A DNA stretch of 64,000 nucleotides from Cytobacillus citreus (GCF_018343665.1 NZ_JAGYPM010000004.1:522381-586380), one strand, 5' to 3'; positions 1 to 7,579 are shown, counted from the stretch's first letter. Notes: a model not told the origin generated them from the sequence alone. Translations and numbers: made by a program.

Positions 1-1
1 A

Positions 2-463
2 AGCTATGTTGCTGGTGTCGAAATTATGTTCTGCGGATTTGCCTTGCTTTTACTAATCAAACCCTGGGGAAAAGTTGTTCCAAATTGGGTACCGGTGATT
101 GGAGGCAGAAAAATTCCTTGTCTACTGTTATTGGTACCAACTCTAGCTGGGACTGCGTTCTTAATTGCTCATGGTATCAGTGGTATTATTACAAAGAGCC
201 TTCATTTGCTAGGTGTCATTACCATTGACTTTAAATGGTGGAGTGTAGTCAATGTCAAAAGTTTAGTTTTATGGGATCTTTTATTTTACGAGCCGTGGTT
301 CATCATAATGGGAATATTAGCTGGGTTAACTGCTTTTCATTATGCGCAAACATCAGGTATATCAATATTAATGTTAAGAAGGGGTACAAAAATTTATCTA
401 ACTTTTCTATTTCTCCTGAGTTCGCTTTTTGTATATGAGACCATATCTAAACTATCAATTTAA
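2..463 (+). CDS. DUF3995-like integral membrane protein (5' end outside window)
   Basis: The reading frame is open from base 2, eight codons before the first ATG at 26, so the gene starts upstream of the window and only the C-terminal part is present. About four hydrophobic segments separated by short polar loops are visible, with a VPVIGG loop and a C-terminal helix ending in SKLSI. The overall pattern resembles DUF3995-type four-helix membrane proteins of Bacillus, whose function is not known. It ends in TAA at 461-463 and is followed after 43 bases by a small membrane ORF on the same strand, possibly co-transcribed. Family assignment is from memory of the pattern and is moderate. Confidence 0.7.
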   Translation, partial: SYVAGVEIMFCGFALLLLIKPWGKVVPNWVPVIGGRKIPCLLLLVPTLAGTAFLIAHGISGIITKSLHLLGVITIDFKWWSVVNVKSLVLWDLLFYEPWFIIMGILAGLTAFHYAQTSGISILMLRRGTKIYLTFLFLLSSLFVYETISKLSI

Positions 464-506
464 TAGGTTCTCTAATAATCTGAAGAAGTAAAGGGAGGGA
501 ATGTAT

Positions 507-638
507 TTGTCTGAATTAATTACCTTTATTTTATCAATAATCTTTATTGTTAATTTTCAATTCAGTATGTCTTTAATTGCTAGGTTAAAGGTAGTTTTCA
601 GACATACCTTACAAGACAAAAATTCAATCAAATTATAA
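507..638 (+). CDS. Small single-helix membrane peptide, unknown
   Basis: A 43-codon frame starts at TTG 507, eight bases after a strong GGGAGGG ribosome binding site at 493-499. An in-frame ATG at 501 sits too close to that site to be the likely start. The peptide begins MSELITFILS, has one hydrophobic helix over about residues 4-20, then a basic tail (ARLKVVFRHT). It lies directly downstream of the DUF3995-like gene. I do not recognise it. The good ribosome binding site and the clear helix argue for a real gene, but its size keeps confidence low. Confidence 0.45.
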   Translation: MSELITFILSIIFIVNFQFSMSLIARLKVVFRHTLQDKNSIKL

Positions 639-789
639 AATTCTCATCCATCACTTTTTAAATAAGTCTTTAGAATCATTTTATTTATGATAAAAACGGT
701 AAGAAACTACTATTTTTATTAAAATATGTTGGGAAATGATGAATTTTATTGAAAAATACCGTGCTAAAGTAATATTATAAAAGTATTAG

Positions 790-895
790 TTTGATAAAGG
801 CAAACTTATTGAAAGATAAGGACGCAAAGCCTCGAGTCTAAGGTGATTAGCTATGATAGTCGGGTTACCAAATGATTGGATACTGTTACCTATGA
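790..895 (+). promoter_or_regulatory. Cyclic di-GMP-I riboswitch (GEMM-I)
   Basis: The conserved GEMM-I blocks occur in order: GGCAAAC at 799-805, a short hairpin capped by GAAA, GGACGCAAAGCC at 820-831, CTAAGGT, a variable stem, then CGGGTTACCAA at 861-871. GACGCAAAGCC and GGTTACC are the signature core elements of the class. A Rho-independent terminator follows at 918-947 and the small gene at 1009 follows that, so the arrangement is a transcription-termination switch. GATAAAGGC (793-801) is also perfectly complementary to GCCTTTATC (903-911). That pairing would consume the ligand-contacting core and may be the alternative fold. Confidence 0.9.
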
Positions 896-917
896 TAGAA
901 TAGCCTTTATCATACAA

Positions 918-947
918 GTCCACCAATCTTTTTGGTGGGCTTTTTTT
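918..947 (+). terminator. Rho-independent terminator of the c-di-GMP riboswitch
   Basis: Nine-base-pair stem GTCCACCAA / TTGGTGGGC with a TCTTT loop, followed by seven T residues. It sits between the riboswitch core and the gene at 1009. Confidence 0.9.
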
Positions 948-1008
948 GAGATAGTTTTGGCGAAGCTTGACTATCGAGTAAATGGGAAAAAAGGAGGTAG
1001 AATGTTAA

Positions 1009-1242
1009 TTGACGGTGTTATTTGGTACAGTTGAATACTTTGAAAGAGAAATTTACAACTATCTGAATGAGAATCAATTAAAAGAAATAAGTGAAGATTC
1101 TCTATATGTCATTACTTCAAAACTAAAAAAAGAAATTTTATATGATTTTGTTTGCGATGAAAGAATTCGGTTAGAATGTTTAGAAAATCTTACATATGCA
1201 ATTAGTATGATAACACAAAATAAGGAAGCGGTCGGAGTTTAG
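1009..1242 (+). CDS. Unknown 77-residue protein under c-di-GMP riboswitch control
   Basis: TTG start at 1009 with AGGAGGT at 992-998 upstream. The product is small, soluble and charged (MTVLFGTVEYFEREIYNYL), predicted mostly helical, with two Cys (residues 49 and 57) and no signal peptide or membrane helix. I do not recognise the family. It is the only gene directly behind the riboswitch-terminator cassette, so its synthesis should respond to cyclic di-GMP, which in Bacillus controls motility and surface behaviour. A role there is inference from context only. Confidence 0.75.
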   Translation: MTVLFGTVEYFEREIYNYLNENQLKEISEDSLYVITSKLKKEILYDFVCDERIRLECLENLTYAISMITQNKEAVGV

Positions 1243-1262
1243 ATAATTTTAGAAAGGTGGTT

Positions 1263-1289
1263 ATTAAAAAGATATCATATCTTTTTAAT
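1263..1289. repeat. Perfect 27-nt AT-rich palindrome
   Basis: Thirteen-base arms ATTAAAAAGATAT / ATATCTTTTTAAT around a single C. It lies just after the gene at 1009 and could act as a weak terminator or an operator for the gene at 1382. Confidence 0.5.
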
Positions 1290-1381
1290 GTTGATTTTAA
1301 ACATCTAAACAGAATATTCTTCCTTATAGTCAAAAGAAATCAGCCATTTGAATAATATAAATAGGAGAGTAATAACAGAAA

Positions 1382-1594
1382 ATGCAAAAAGGAAAGAGTG
1401 AATTTTCCGATAAAAAGAAGGCGGATGCAGGGGATATTATTCTTTTTGAAAGAAAAAGTAACATATATGAAGGTAGAGTGTTTCTTGTTCGGACTAATAG
1501 TGTATTAGTCGAAATTTCAAGTAAGGATGCAAAAGCTTTAGGATACGAACAGCCAAATACAGTTGTTCGGCATGGGAAATATATTCTAGTGTGA
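1382..1594 (+). CDS. DUF2187 (YkvS-like) family small protein
   Basis: Seventy residues. After a lysine-rich N-terminus of about 17 residues comes a compact beta-rich KOW/SH3-like fold: AGDIILFERK, a YEGRVFLVRTNSVLVEI strand pair, and a VVRHGKYILV tail. This matches the DUF2187 pattern found in B. subtilis YkvS and relatives (GDII.F.R...G.V..V..NSV.V.....TVV.H..Y). Function is unknown; the fold suggests nucleic-acid or ribosome contact, which is inference. GGAGAG at 1364-1369 is the ribosome binding site. No operon partner is evident. Confidence 0.75.
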   Translation: MQKGKSEFSDKKKADAGDIILFERKSNIYEGRVFLVRTNSVLVEISSKDAKALGYEQPNTVVRHGKYILV

Positions 1595-1704
1595 GTTTGA
1601 AAATCAAATTTTTATCTAATTAGTTTATACTTAAAATAGGAAAAAAGAAGAATATATGATATGATTTTATTTCTACATATACAAAAAATTTGAGGTGTAT
1701 AAAA

Positions 1705-1977
1705 ATGAATAAAACAGAATTAGTGAAAGCTGTATCTACACAGGCAGAGTTAACAATAAAAGATGCTGGGAATGTAGTTGATGCGATATTTGAAACAATT
1801 ACTAACACACTTGCTAAAGAAGAGAAAATCCAATTTATTGGATTTGGAACATTTGAAGTTCGTGAACGATCTGCAAGAAAAGGTCGTAATCCACAAACAG
1901 GTGAAGAAATAGAAATTGCAGCTTCTAAAGTTCCAGCCTTTAAACCGGGTAAGGAATTAAAAGAAGCGGTTAAATAA
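1705..1977 (+). CDS. HU-family DNA-binding protein
   Basis: Ninety residues starting at ATG 1705, preceded by GAGGTG at 1692-1697; an upstream in-frame codon at 1690 lacks a ribosome binding site. The sequence is a canonical HU/DNABII protein: [10 protein letters not shown], two N-terminal helices, the [28 protein letters not shown] beta arm with the RNPQTG tip, and the [13 protein letters not shown]-terminal helix. HU dimers bend and compact DNA. Slight differences from B. subtilis Hbs suggest a paralogue rather than the main hbs copy. It is monocistronic, with its own terminator. Confidence 0.95.
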   Translation: MNKTELVKAVSTQAELTIKDAGNVVDAIFETITNTLAKEEKIQFIGFGTFEVRERSARKGRNPQTGEEIEIAASKVPAFKPGKELKEAVK

Positions 1978-1999
1978 ATATTTGTTTTTTAATAGTTTA

Positions 2000-2034
2000 A
2001 ATACTCTGGATTAGTTTCTAGAGTATTTTTTATT
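2000..2034 (+). terminator. Terminator of the HU gene
   Basis: ATACTCTGGA / TCTAGAGTAT stem with a TTAGTT loop, followed by a T-rich tract at 2026-2034. Confidence 0.8.
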
Positions 2035-2124
2035 TTAATGCATAATTATTTCTAGTTCTGTTTTTCCAAACAACTTTATTGTCACTCATCACTATTTGGC
2101 AGTCAAAGCATTATACAGTCTTTA

Positions 2125-2450
2125 AAAAGCTTATCACTATTAAATGTGCTAATTTTTTCCCTTACATCTTTAGGATATAATTTTCAATATCTTTATAATA
2201 AATTTTTTCCATCTCTTGGTGACTTAAAATCTTTAATATTTAACTCCTCACCGTTGCTTAACTCTAATACTATAGTTATAGAGAAGCCCGATGTTTTCTT
2301 AAACACATCGTCTTCATTTTCTTTATAATACTCTTGGCTTGCCACCCAAATATATAATTCCCCTTTTTCTCTGTTGCTGCCAAGGATTTCGTAAGAACTG
2401 TATATTTTACCGTTTTTTATGGGTTTATTAAAAGCAGTTATAATCCTCAA
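2125..2450 (-). pseudogene. Decayed fragment of an uncharacterised Bacillus protein
   Basis: The minus-strand frame gives AFNKPIKNGKIYSSYEILG and then GELYIWVASQEYYKEN, ending DGKNLL at 2193. Past that stop, shifted frames still give KDIENYI and then PKDVREKISTFNSDKL to about 2125, so the gene continues through at least two frameshifts. At the other end the frame has a stop just upstream of a weak TTG, so the N-terminus is also lost. I do not recognise a function. Confidence 0.55.
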
Positions 2451-2584
2451 TTTTTTTCAGCGGATGAAGATAATTCTATAGGGTTTGATTCATTGTTCGA
2501 ACCCATTAAAGTTGGAAATTAGGCAGGAGAATTCAAACGAGCACGGAAATAGAAAAGATATAATTTAAAGGGAGTGTGACTAAT

Positions 2585-3073
2585 ATGTCCCATGCTAAAG
2601 ATGTTTTGGCCGATCAGTTTCTAGCAAATGCGAACGACCCTAGCTTTTACGTTCCGTTTTCGGAATCAGTAGCAAACTTGTCAGAGGAAGAAGCGTTTTG
2701 GAAACCCAACGATGAAAGTAACAGTATCGCTGAAATTGTGCAACATCTACTTTACTGGAATGAGACATGGCAAAAAAGGTACGAAAAATCTCATGTGAAT
2801 GCTGTTGCGCCAATAGGTGATAATAATAAAAGCTTTATTGTTCCGGAAAATAAAAGATTTGCTGACTTAAAAGAGTGCCTCCTAGAGGTTCTGCTTCAGT
2901 GGCAAGATCTACTAACTGAAGAAAAGGTAGAAAGTGAAGTGAATGGTTTCCCAGTGACTGCAATGTGGTGGGGGGTTCTAGGAAATATTTCCACACATAA
3001 CGCTTACCATATTGGACAAATTGTTTACATCCGAAAACAACTACAAAAAGGCTGGAAAACTAATATTAAATGA
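2585..3073 (+). CDS. DinB/YfiT-like metal-dependent protein
   Basis: Start placed at ATG 2585, ten bases after GGGAG at 2570-2574; the GTG at 2576 overlaps that site. The 162-residue product has the four-helix DinB layout: DVLADQFLANANDPSFYVPFS, LSEEEAFWKPNDESNSIAEIVQHLLYWNETWQKRY, and near the end NISTHNAYHIGQIVYIRKQL. The conserved His of VQHLLYW and the two of HNAYHIGQ form the usual metal triad. These Bacillus proteins include thiol transferases using bacillithiol and many of unknown substrate. It is a lone gene flanked by a relic and a repeat. Confidence 0.85.
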   Translation: MSHAKDVLADQFLANANDPSFYVPFSESVANLSEEEAFWKPNDESNSIAEIVQHLLYWNETWQKRYEKSHVNAVAPIGDNNKSFIVPENKRFADLKECLLEVLLQWQDLLTEEKVESEVNGFPVTAMWWGVLGNISTHNAYHIGQIVYIRKQLQKGWKTNIK

Positions 3074-3160
3074 GTAAGTGAGACAACTTGCATTTCTTGT
3101 TGTATAGGAAATTATAATTTTCGCTATTTGTTGATAACTTGAGATATAGTTTATCTACGT

Positions 3161-3497
3161 TCAGCTCCAGCGCCTACCTCCGACGTACAGGACGTACTAG
3201 TGTCGACAATGCGACAGGATAAGGAAAGCTACGTTAGCGAAACATCGCACGACCAAAAGAGAAGCTTTTGGGAGGACGTCGCGCTTTTGTCGACCTCGAG
3301 GTCACAAGCTTGTCTAGTTACGGCTCCTAGGGACTCGCGTCATAAGCCGATCCCTTCCAGAAGACAAAGAACGTCTTCTTACAGGGCTCGTCTTATGCAG
3401 TCGTCCCTAAACAGTCGCCTTCACATTTCGATCAATCCTCCCAGAAAGGTAAAGAACACCTTTCCGAGAGGCTCGTCTTGTGCTTGTCGGAGGTGAG
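3161..3497. repeat. GC-richer palindromic intergenic element with inverted ends
   Basis: About 340 bp with base composition and codon pattern unlike its surroundings and no credible protein. Its ends are imperfect inverted repeats (GCTC...ACCTCCCGAC at 3164-3184 against GTCGGAGGTGAGC near 3486-3498). Inside are GACCTCGAGGTC (3292-3303) and two similar hairpin modules, AGAAGAC-AAAGAAC-GTCTTCT (3360-3380) and GAAAGGT-AAAGAAC-ACCTTTC, each followed by a GGCTCGTCTT block. It resembles dispersed palindromic repeats of Bacillus genomes. An ORF of about 98 codons through it is not credible. Confidence 0.6.
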
Positions 3498-3530
3498 CAA
3501 AAAGGAAAGCTTCCTTGAATATTCATCGCA

Positions 3531-3556
3531 GGAACAATTTGTCCTTTAATTGTTCC
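3531..3556. repeat. Hairpin ggaacaattt...aattgttcc
   Basis: Nine to ten base-pair inverted repeat with a GTCCTTT loop, between the palindromic element and the osmC-like gene. Confidence 0.5.
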
Positions 3557-3645
3557 GAAGGCGCTTGCGCATTTGTTCTTCCATAATACGAAGGGCGCTT
3601 TTCTGGAGAAAGAAAAAAGTCCAATTTCTCAATTTTTACTGATGA

Positions 3646-3696
3646 ACTGTACCCCAATTGTTAGACACAGTCTAACAATTGAAGGTGCAGTTTTTT
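3646..3696. repeat. Back-to-back IS3/IS150-like ends acting as a terminator
   Basis: ACTGTACCCC plus AATTGTTAGAC and the mirror image GTCTAACAATT plus GAAGGTGCAGT are separated by only ACA, giving a stem of over 20 bp with a T-run at 3691-3696 on the plus strand. The arm sequence resembles terminal repeats of IS150-type elements (TG.ACTG.CCCC..TTGTTAGAC). It overlaps the last codon of the minus-strand OsmC gene. It may be a deletion derivative of an insertion sequence recruited as a terminator. Confidence 0.55.
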
Positions 3697-4186
3697 ATGA
3701 AACAGTTACGTTTACGTCTGTTTTTAAACTGGCCAAGACCACTGATTTGCTTAAAGACTCGGCAACGAGTGTGTCAATCTCTTCTTTGGAAGCGGAGGTC
3801 TTTGCCTTGATAATCAGTACGGGATTCAAGATGCCGCCATCCCCTTCTTCCAATCCCAAAAATACTGCAGCATTCAAGTCTGCTTCAATATTCACCGTAA
3901 CATCTTCCAAGGTAATTCCTTTTTGGCTTGCCAACACTTCAAAAGTGATCGCAAAGCAGCTTCCCGCGGCAGCAATCAGCATTTCAACCGGGTTGGGAGC
4001 CTGGTCTGTGCCTCCCAATGGCTGTGGCTCATCCATCATAAATGGCTCGAAATCACGTATTTTTACTTCGTTCCGGACACCGTCTTGCCATTTGATTGAA
4101 GCATGCCATTTTCTCATTTTTAACGCCGGATCAGATTGAATGGCCTCCATCATCTGTTGGACTGCCCTGAAATTGATATTATTCAT
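3695..4186 (-). CDS. OsmC-family protein
   Basis: A 163-residue protein with the OsmC/Ohr layout: an N-terminal helix, WHASIKWQDGVRNEVKIRDF, PLGGTDQAPNPVEMLIAAAGSCFAITFEVLA, then an alternating C-terminal strand/helix part. The peroxidatic Cys of the GSC motif is residue 77. The second conserved Cys of hydroperoxide-reducing OsmC/Ohr is absent: the equivalent stretch reads SLSKSVVLASL. It may therefore use an external thiol or have another role, as in YhfA-type proteins. Ribosome binding site GGGAGGAG precedes the ATG. The Crp/Fnr regulator lies upstream on the same strand with a candidate binding site between. Confidence 0.85.
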   Translation of the reverse strand: MNNINFRAVQQMMEAIQSDPALKMRKWHASIKWQDGVRNEVKIRDFEPFMMDEPQPLGGTDQAPNPVEMLIAAAGSCFAITFEVLASQKGITLEDVTVNIEADLNAAVFLGLEEGDGGILNPVLIIKAKTSASKEEIDTLVAESLSKSVVLASLKTDVNVTVS

Positions 4187-4255
4187 CTTTATCTCCTCCC
4201 TGATTTTTTGTAGGATGGCTACACCATAACCATAACAGGGAGATTGGAAGCCTGT

Positions 4256-4273
4256 ATGTAAGCGTCCTTACAT
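4256..4273. promoter_or_regulatory. Candidate Crp/Fnr-type operator
   Basis: Perfect 18-nt palindrome ATGTAAG-CGTC-CTTACAT. Its core, TGTAA-N6-TTACA, has the half-site spacing of Crp/Fnr operators (TGTGA-N6-TCACA). It sits about 70 bp upstream of the osmC-like start and just downstream of the Crp/Fnr gene. Confidence 0.55.
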
Positions 4274-4295
4274 GACGGCGCCAGCGATCCATTTG

Positions 4296-4952
4296 TTAAG
4301 TAAATGGATCTGCATGGATCCAGAGCCGATTTTGCTGCTGGCGAATTACTCCGTTTTGAATGTATTTATTCAGTAAGAATGTCACGGTTTCTCTTGTGGA
4401 CGCAATCATTCCGGCAATATCTTTATGGGTCAAAAAATGGGGCAGCGGGTACCAGCCGTCCAGCTCCTCTTTCGGATCGGCCAATTTCCTCAGCATATTC
4501 ATCAATCGCTCTTCCACTTTTTCATAAGCAACCTGCTCCAAAATATGAACTGTTTCATGCAGTTTATTCGAAAAATAATGAAGCAAAGCCATCGAAAGCT
4601 CCGGTGTATTCATCACTTGCTCCCTGATTTCCTGTTTCCGGACCTGCACAGCGGCAACATCTGTCAATGCCATTGCAAAAACATTACTTGATTTGTCGGT
4701 AAACACACTCGTCAAATCAATAAAATCCCCTTGCGATAACAGCCCCAGGACACATTCCTTTCCATGGTGGTGCACATGAAACATTCTTGCCGTACCGTCG
4801 ACCAGTAGATAGATTTCATTGGTTAATTTTTTGGGAAAATAAATCTGCTCTCCCTTTTTAAAATAATGTTTTCTTCTTCCCATCCATTCTTCAACATACT
4901 GTTTTTTAAACAGGTGAGTCATATCGGAGGGATAAAGCTGATTCGTTTCCAA
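4296..4952 (-). CDS. Crp/Fnr-family transcriptional regulator
   Basis: 218 residues from a TTG start with GGGGTG upstream. Residues about 25-125 form a cyclic-nucleotide-binding jelly roll (FKKGEQIYF, IYLLVDGTARMF, LLSQGDFID). A dimerisation helix follows, and the C-terminal winged helix LTHKDIAGMIASTRETVTFLLNKY occupies about 168-192. There is no Cys cluster for an iron-sulfur centre as in Fnr and no strict cAMP-pocket signature, so the signal is unknown. The gene precedes the osmC-like gene in the same orientation, with a TGTAA-N6-TTACA palindrome between them, so it probably controls that gene. Confidence 0.9.
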   Translation of the reverse strand: METNQLYPSDMTHLFKKQYVEEWMGRRKHYFKKGEQIYFPKKLTNEIYLLVDGTARMFHVHHHGKECVLGLLSQGDFIDLTSVFTDKSSNVFAMALTDVAAVQVRKQEIREQVMNTPELSMALLHYFSNKLHETVHILEQVAYEKVEERLMNMLRKLADPKEELDGWYPLPHFLTHKDIAGMIASTRETVTFLLNKYIQNGVIRQQQNRLWIHADPFT

Positions 4953-5094
4953 TGGTACACCCCACTTTCGCTTTAGATGCTACGTTATAGTTTATCCCTT
5001 TCTCAAAAATATTGGGATTTAGCTGGGGAAAAGAAAAGTCAGAGGCGAAAAATTTTAAGAAGAAAGTAATGAGGAATACGTTCTGTAGAAGCCT

Positions 5095-5312
5095 TTATTT
5101 TATGCCCATCGTTTTCTGGATTCTGCGAATGTCTTTTTGATTCTTCCAAGTTTCTTCTTTCAAAATTTCCACAATGACTTCCGTATTTCTCAATTGGTCT
5201 TTGATTTCGCCAAAGTCCTTAGTATTTTGCAGCCGTAGCTCACTCAATTCAGCCTTCAGGCTCTATTGTTCCGTACGCAAAGCACCCAAAATCTTGCCGT
5301 AAAGGGGTAGTA
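5095..5312 (-). pseudogene. Relic of a coiled-coil protein with internal stop
   Basis: The minus frame reads KILGALRTEQ, an in-frame TAG, then SLKAELSELRLQNTKDFGEIKDQ and EILKEETWKNQKDIRRIQ before TAA at 5095-5097. One frame continues on both sides of the amber codon, so this is a C-terminal fragment of a heptad-rich protein inactivated by a nonsense change. No start or ribosome binding site remains. Similar tails occur in uncharacterised Bacillus proteins. Confidence 0.55.
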
Positions 5313-5585
5313 CCACATGCCCATCAAGCTAGAAATACCCCCAAAATGAAAATTTTATCCCTTCATAGTTGTCCATGGGAATTCAGCTCATTTTTTTCGT
5401 TTCGGGGTAACTCGTTCTTGTTAGCTTAATGGGTATGTAATGCTACCCCTAGAAGAAAAAAGAAAAACCCTCCTCTCATTGTTATAATTAGAACATCAGA
5501 GGGATTTAGGGCAAACATATCTGGTTATACCTGTTGCCCCTTATCTTTATTTAAAATTATTTAAAAATGAAATCGGGATAGTTTT

Positions 5586-5732
5586 TTATGAGTAAGTGTG
5601 CATTATGCCATGATGAAGTTGAGCTTGAAAAAAAGCCATATCGATAATCTTAAACGATTTTGTTTCGGGAATTGCACTATACAGCTTCTCAAGCGATGTT
5701 TTGTCAACCTCATTCGACTTCACTTGTTATTT
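5586..5732 (-). pseudogene. Partial duplicate of the adjacent anti-sigma gene
   Basis: Bases 5636-5729 closely match 6452-6540 inside the anti-sigma gene. The minus frame gives QVKSNEVDKTSLEKLYSA then IPETKSFKIID, against the parental QVKVDKVGEATLEKLYSA then FPETKSFEIID. It then runs into unrelated codons to a stop at 5586. A TAA lies directly upstream, so it is not translated as part of the neighbour. It abuts the 3' end of the intact gene. Confidence 0.7.
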
Positions 5733-6782
5733 CTACCATGGTGTTTCAGTTTTGTGTTCAATAACTTGTACTACTTTCGGTTCAATAGCTTTTAATAATT
5801 GTTCCGTTGAATGATTGTTTTTAGGAATCTCTCCATTTTGCTCAGCTTGAATTTGTCTTTCAACCTGTGTTTTTGCAATCACATCAATCACTTGTCGTTT
5901 AGAGACATTTTTAGATGCTGCAATCTCCACAACAGATTTACCTTTTGCTAATTCTTGTTTTAATTCTGTCGGGTTCATTTTTAGTAAAGAAAAGAGTTTT
6001 TCATCGTTTATAAAGGCATCAGCAGTATAATCGGGCATACCATTTGATGAGAAGAAACCTTCTACTCTAATGTTTGAAGGTGTAGTCTCACCTCCGATAA
6101 GAGTAACACTGATTGTATCGCCCTGAACAAATACCTGGTAGAACGGTGTTTTTTCTCCCTTTTTGATGTAATTCAACATAAACGTTTTTTGATCCGGGTT
6201 CTCCATTCGCTCCATAGCAAACTCGTACTCTTCGATGTTGCCATACATTTTATCAATGAGCAAATCTACCTTCGCCTTGATTTCCTGATCGGTTAAAGTA
6301 ATGAGTGGCTTCTCCTTAGGCTCCCAATTCTCTAGATTCACGTGTTCAACCTCACCCGTAATACCGTTTGTATGAAGGGTAATCTTTTTGCCAGTTCCTC
6401 CTTTTTCCTGCAGTATGATGCTTGTTTGGACACCTTGAACGTAGCTTGCATCGATAATCTCAAACGATTTTGTTTCGGGAAATGCGCTATACAGCTTTTC
6501 AAGTGTTGCTTCGCCAACCTTATCCACCTTGACTTGTTCAGCAGTCATTGGTGTTCTAGTAAGCATTTCAATCAGCGGAGGGGCCGCAAATGCAGCGGTT
6601 GGAATCAAAATTGCAGCAGCAACTATTCCACCAATTAATCGTTTTTTCATGGTTATTTCGCTCCTTTTTCGTTGCAAATATTGAGAATATGATTGTTCTA
6701 TTCGTTTGGAAATGGCCGTAGGGCACTCCATAGTTTCTGCCTGTTTGTGCAGATGTTCACGGATTTTACGTTCAATAGTCAT
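5733..6782 (-). CDS. Putative membrane anti-sigma factor
   Basis: Start assigned to ATG 6782 (MTIERKIREHLHKQ), which follows a GGATGG ribosome binding site and overlaps the sigma-factor stop by 11 bases; a longer frame would run back inside the sigma gene. The 349-residue protein has a cytoplasmic N-terminal segment of about 45 residues, one membrane helix at about 48-67 (GGIVAAAILIPTAAFA), and a long extracytoplasmic region with no zinc-finger motif. This is the usual arrangement of a membrane-bound ECF anti-sigma, which would hold the upstream sigma factor until an envelope signal. The sensory domain is not one I can name. Confidence 0.75.
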   Translation of the reverse strand: MTIERKIREHLHKQAETMECPTAISKRIEQSYSQYLQRKRSEITMKKRLIGGIVAAAILIPTAAFAAPPLIEMLTRTPMTAEQVKVDKVGEATLEKLYSAFPETKSFEIIDASYVQGVQTSIILQEKGGTGKKITLHTNGITGEVEHVNLENWEPKEKPLITLTDQEIKAKVDLLIDKMYGNIEEYEFAMERMENPDQKTFMLNYIKKGEKTPFYQVFVQGDTISVTLIGGETTPSNIRVEGFFSSNGMPDYTADAFINDEKLFSLLKMNPTELKQELAKGKSVVEIAASKNVSKRQVIDVIAKTQVERQIQAEQNGEIPKNNHSTEQLLKAIEPKVVQVIEHKTETPW

Positions 6783-7347
6783 TGATCTTTTCCATCCTTT
6801 CCGGGGGGAGAATCCATTTATTTTTTCGAAGCGACTGGAGGCCCGCATGATATCTGGACTTGACCGTACCCAGCGGAATACCGAGCAATGTCGCGATTTC
6901 CTCAAGAGTATAGTCGTGAAAAAAGCGGAGGATAATCACCGCTCGTTGTTTGTCGGTCAGTTTTTGGATTGCCTGCGATATCAGTTGGTTTGTCCCATCG
7001 ATCAACACAGTAGGTTGATCCCAATGAGACTCTTCCCGTGAGAAGCCACGGATGCGTTCAAAAATTCGGAATCTCCGCCAGCTCTTGACCCGAAATCTCT
7101 GCACTTGACGGATTACCAATCCGTGTAGCCAAAAGTGGAAAGGACGGTTCGTATCGTAGTTAGCAAGTGAGGTCCACATTTGCATATAGATCTCATTCAT
7201 GACATCTTCTCGATCCTGCTGATGATCCACCATAAAGGAGACTGTCCGGTAGACATCCTGATAGGTGGCATCATATATCGTATGAAACGCCTGTTGATCA
7301 CCATCTTTCATTTTTGTGAGTAATTGGTACATATCTTCACTTTGCAT
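6772..7347 (-). CDS. ECF-type RNA polymerase sigma factor
   Basis: 191 residues. Sigma region 2 spans about 20-85 (AFHTIYDATYQDVYRTVSF, DREDVMNEIYMQMWTSLANY). Region 4 spans about 130-180 (LTDKQRAVIILRFFHDYT, LEEIATLLGIPLGTVKSRYH). There is no region 1.1 or 3. A good AGGAGGG site lies 12 bases before ATG 7347. It is co-transcribed and overlaps with the downstream membrane anti-sigma, so the pair is an envelope-signalling module. I cannot assign it to SigM, SigX, SigY or another named type. Confidence 0.92.
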   Translation of the reverse strand: MQSEDMYQLLTKMKDGDQQAFHTIYDATYQDVYRTVSFMVDHQQDREDVMNEIYMQMWTSLANYDTNRPFHFWLHGLVIRQVQRFRVKSWRRFRIFERIRGFSREESHWDQPTVLIDGTNQLISQAIQKLTDKQRAVIILRFFHDYTLEEIATLLGIPLGTVKSRYHAGLQSLRKNKWILPPERMEKINDY

Positions 7348-7384
7348 TCAGAGGGCCCTCCTGAGTAAGCAGCTTACACACTAT

Positions 7385-7412
7385 ATTGTCTCTCTATCAG
7401 AAAAAGGTTCGG
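7385..7412 (-). promoter_or_regulatory. Possible autoregulated ECF promoter of the sigma operon
   Basis: On the minus strand GAACCTTTTT is followed about 16 bases later by GAGACAATAT, upstream of the sigma gene. The AAC-containing -35 fits ECF promoters loosely; the -10 is not a clean CGTC. Confidence 0.3.
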
Positions 7413-7531
7413 TTTTTTTCTTAGCTAATAAGAAAGTTTAAGTTTATTAGCGTACTAAAGTAAAGTGTGATTTCAATTAAATATCTGCTAATAAGATCGC
7501 ATAAGAAAAACTAAGGCATCCGCCAAAAAGG

Positions 7532-7554
7532 ACTTGGCGAACGCCAAGTTTTTC
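7532..7554 (+). terminator. Terminator-like hairpin
   Basis: ACTTGGC-GAAC-GCCAAGT stem followed by five T residues, just before the Tn3 remnant. Confidence 0.6.
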
Positions 7555-7579
7555 TAATTTTTTTGCAAACGGTTAAGTG

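Noticed and set aside
3200..3496. 98-codon plus-strand ORF
   Set aside because: Lies inside the palindromic element, has no ribosome binding site, Arg/Ser-rich composition from repeat bases, and no protein similarity.
3573..4139. 188-codon plus ORF
   Set aside because: Antisense shadow of the osmC-like gene, whose minus frame has clear family motifs and a GGGAGGAG start.
6706..7041. 111-codon plus ORF opposite the sigma factor
   Set aside because: Shadow of the conserved sigma region 4 and anti-sigma start; no start signals.
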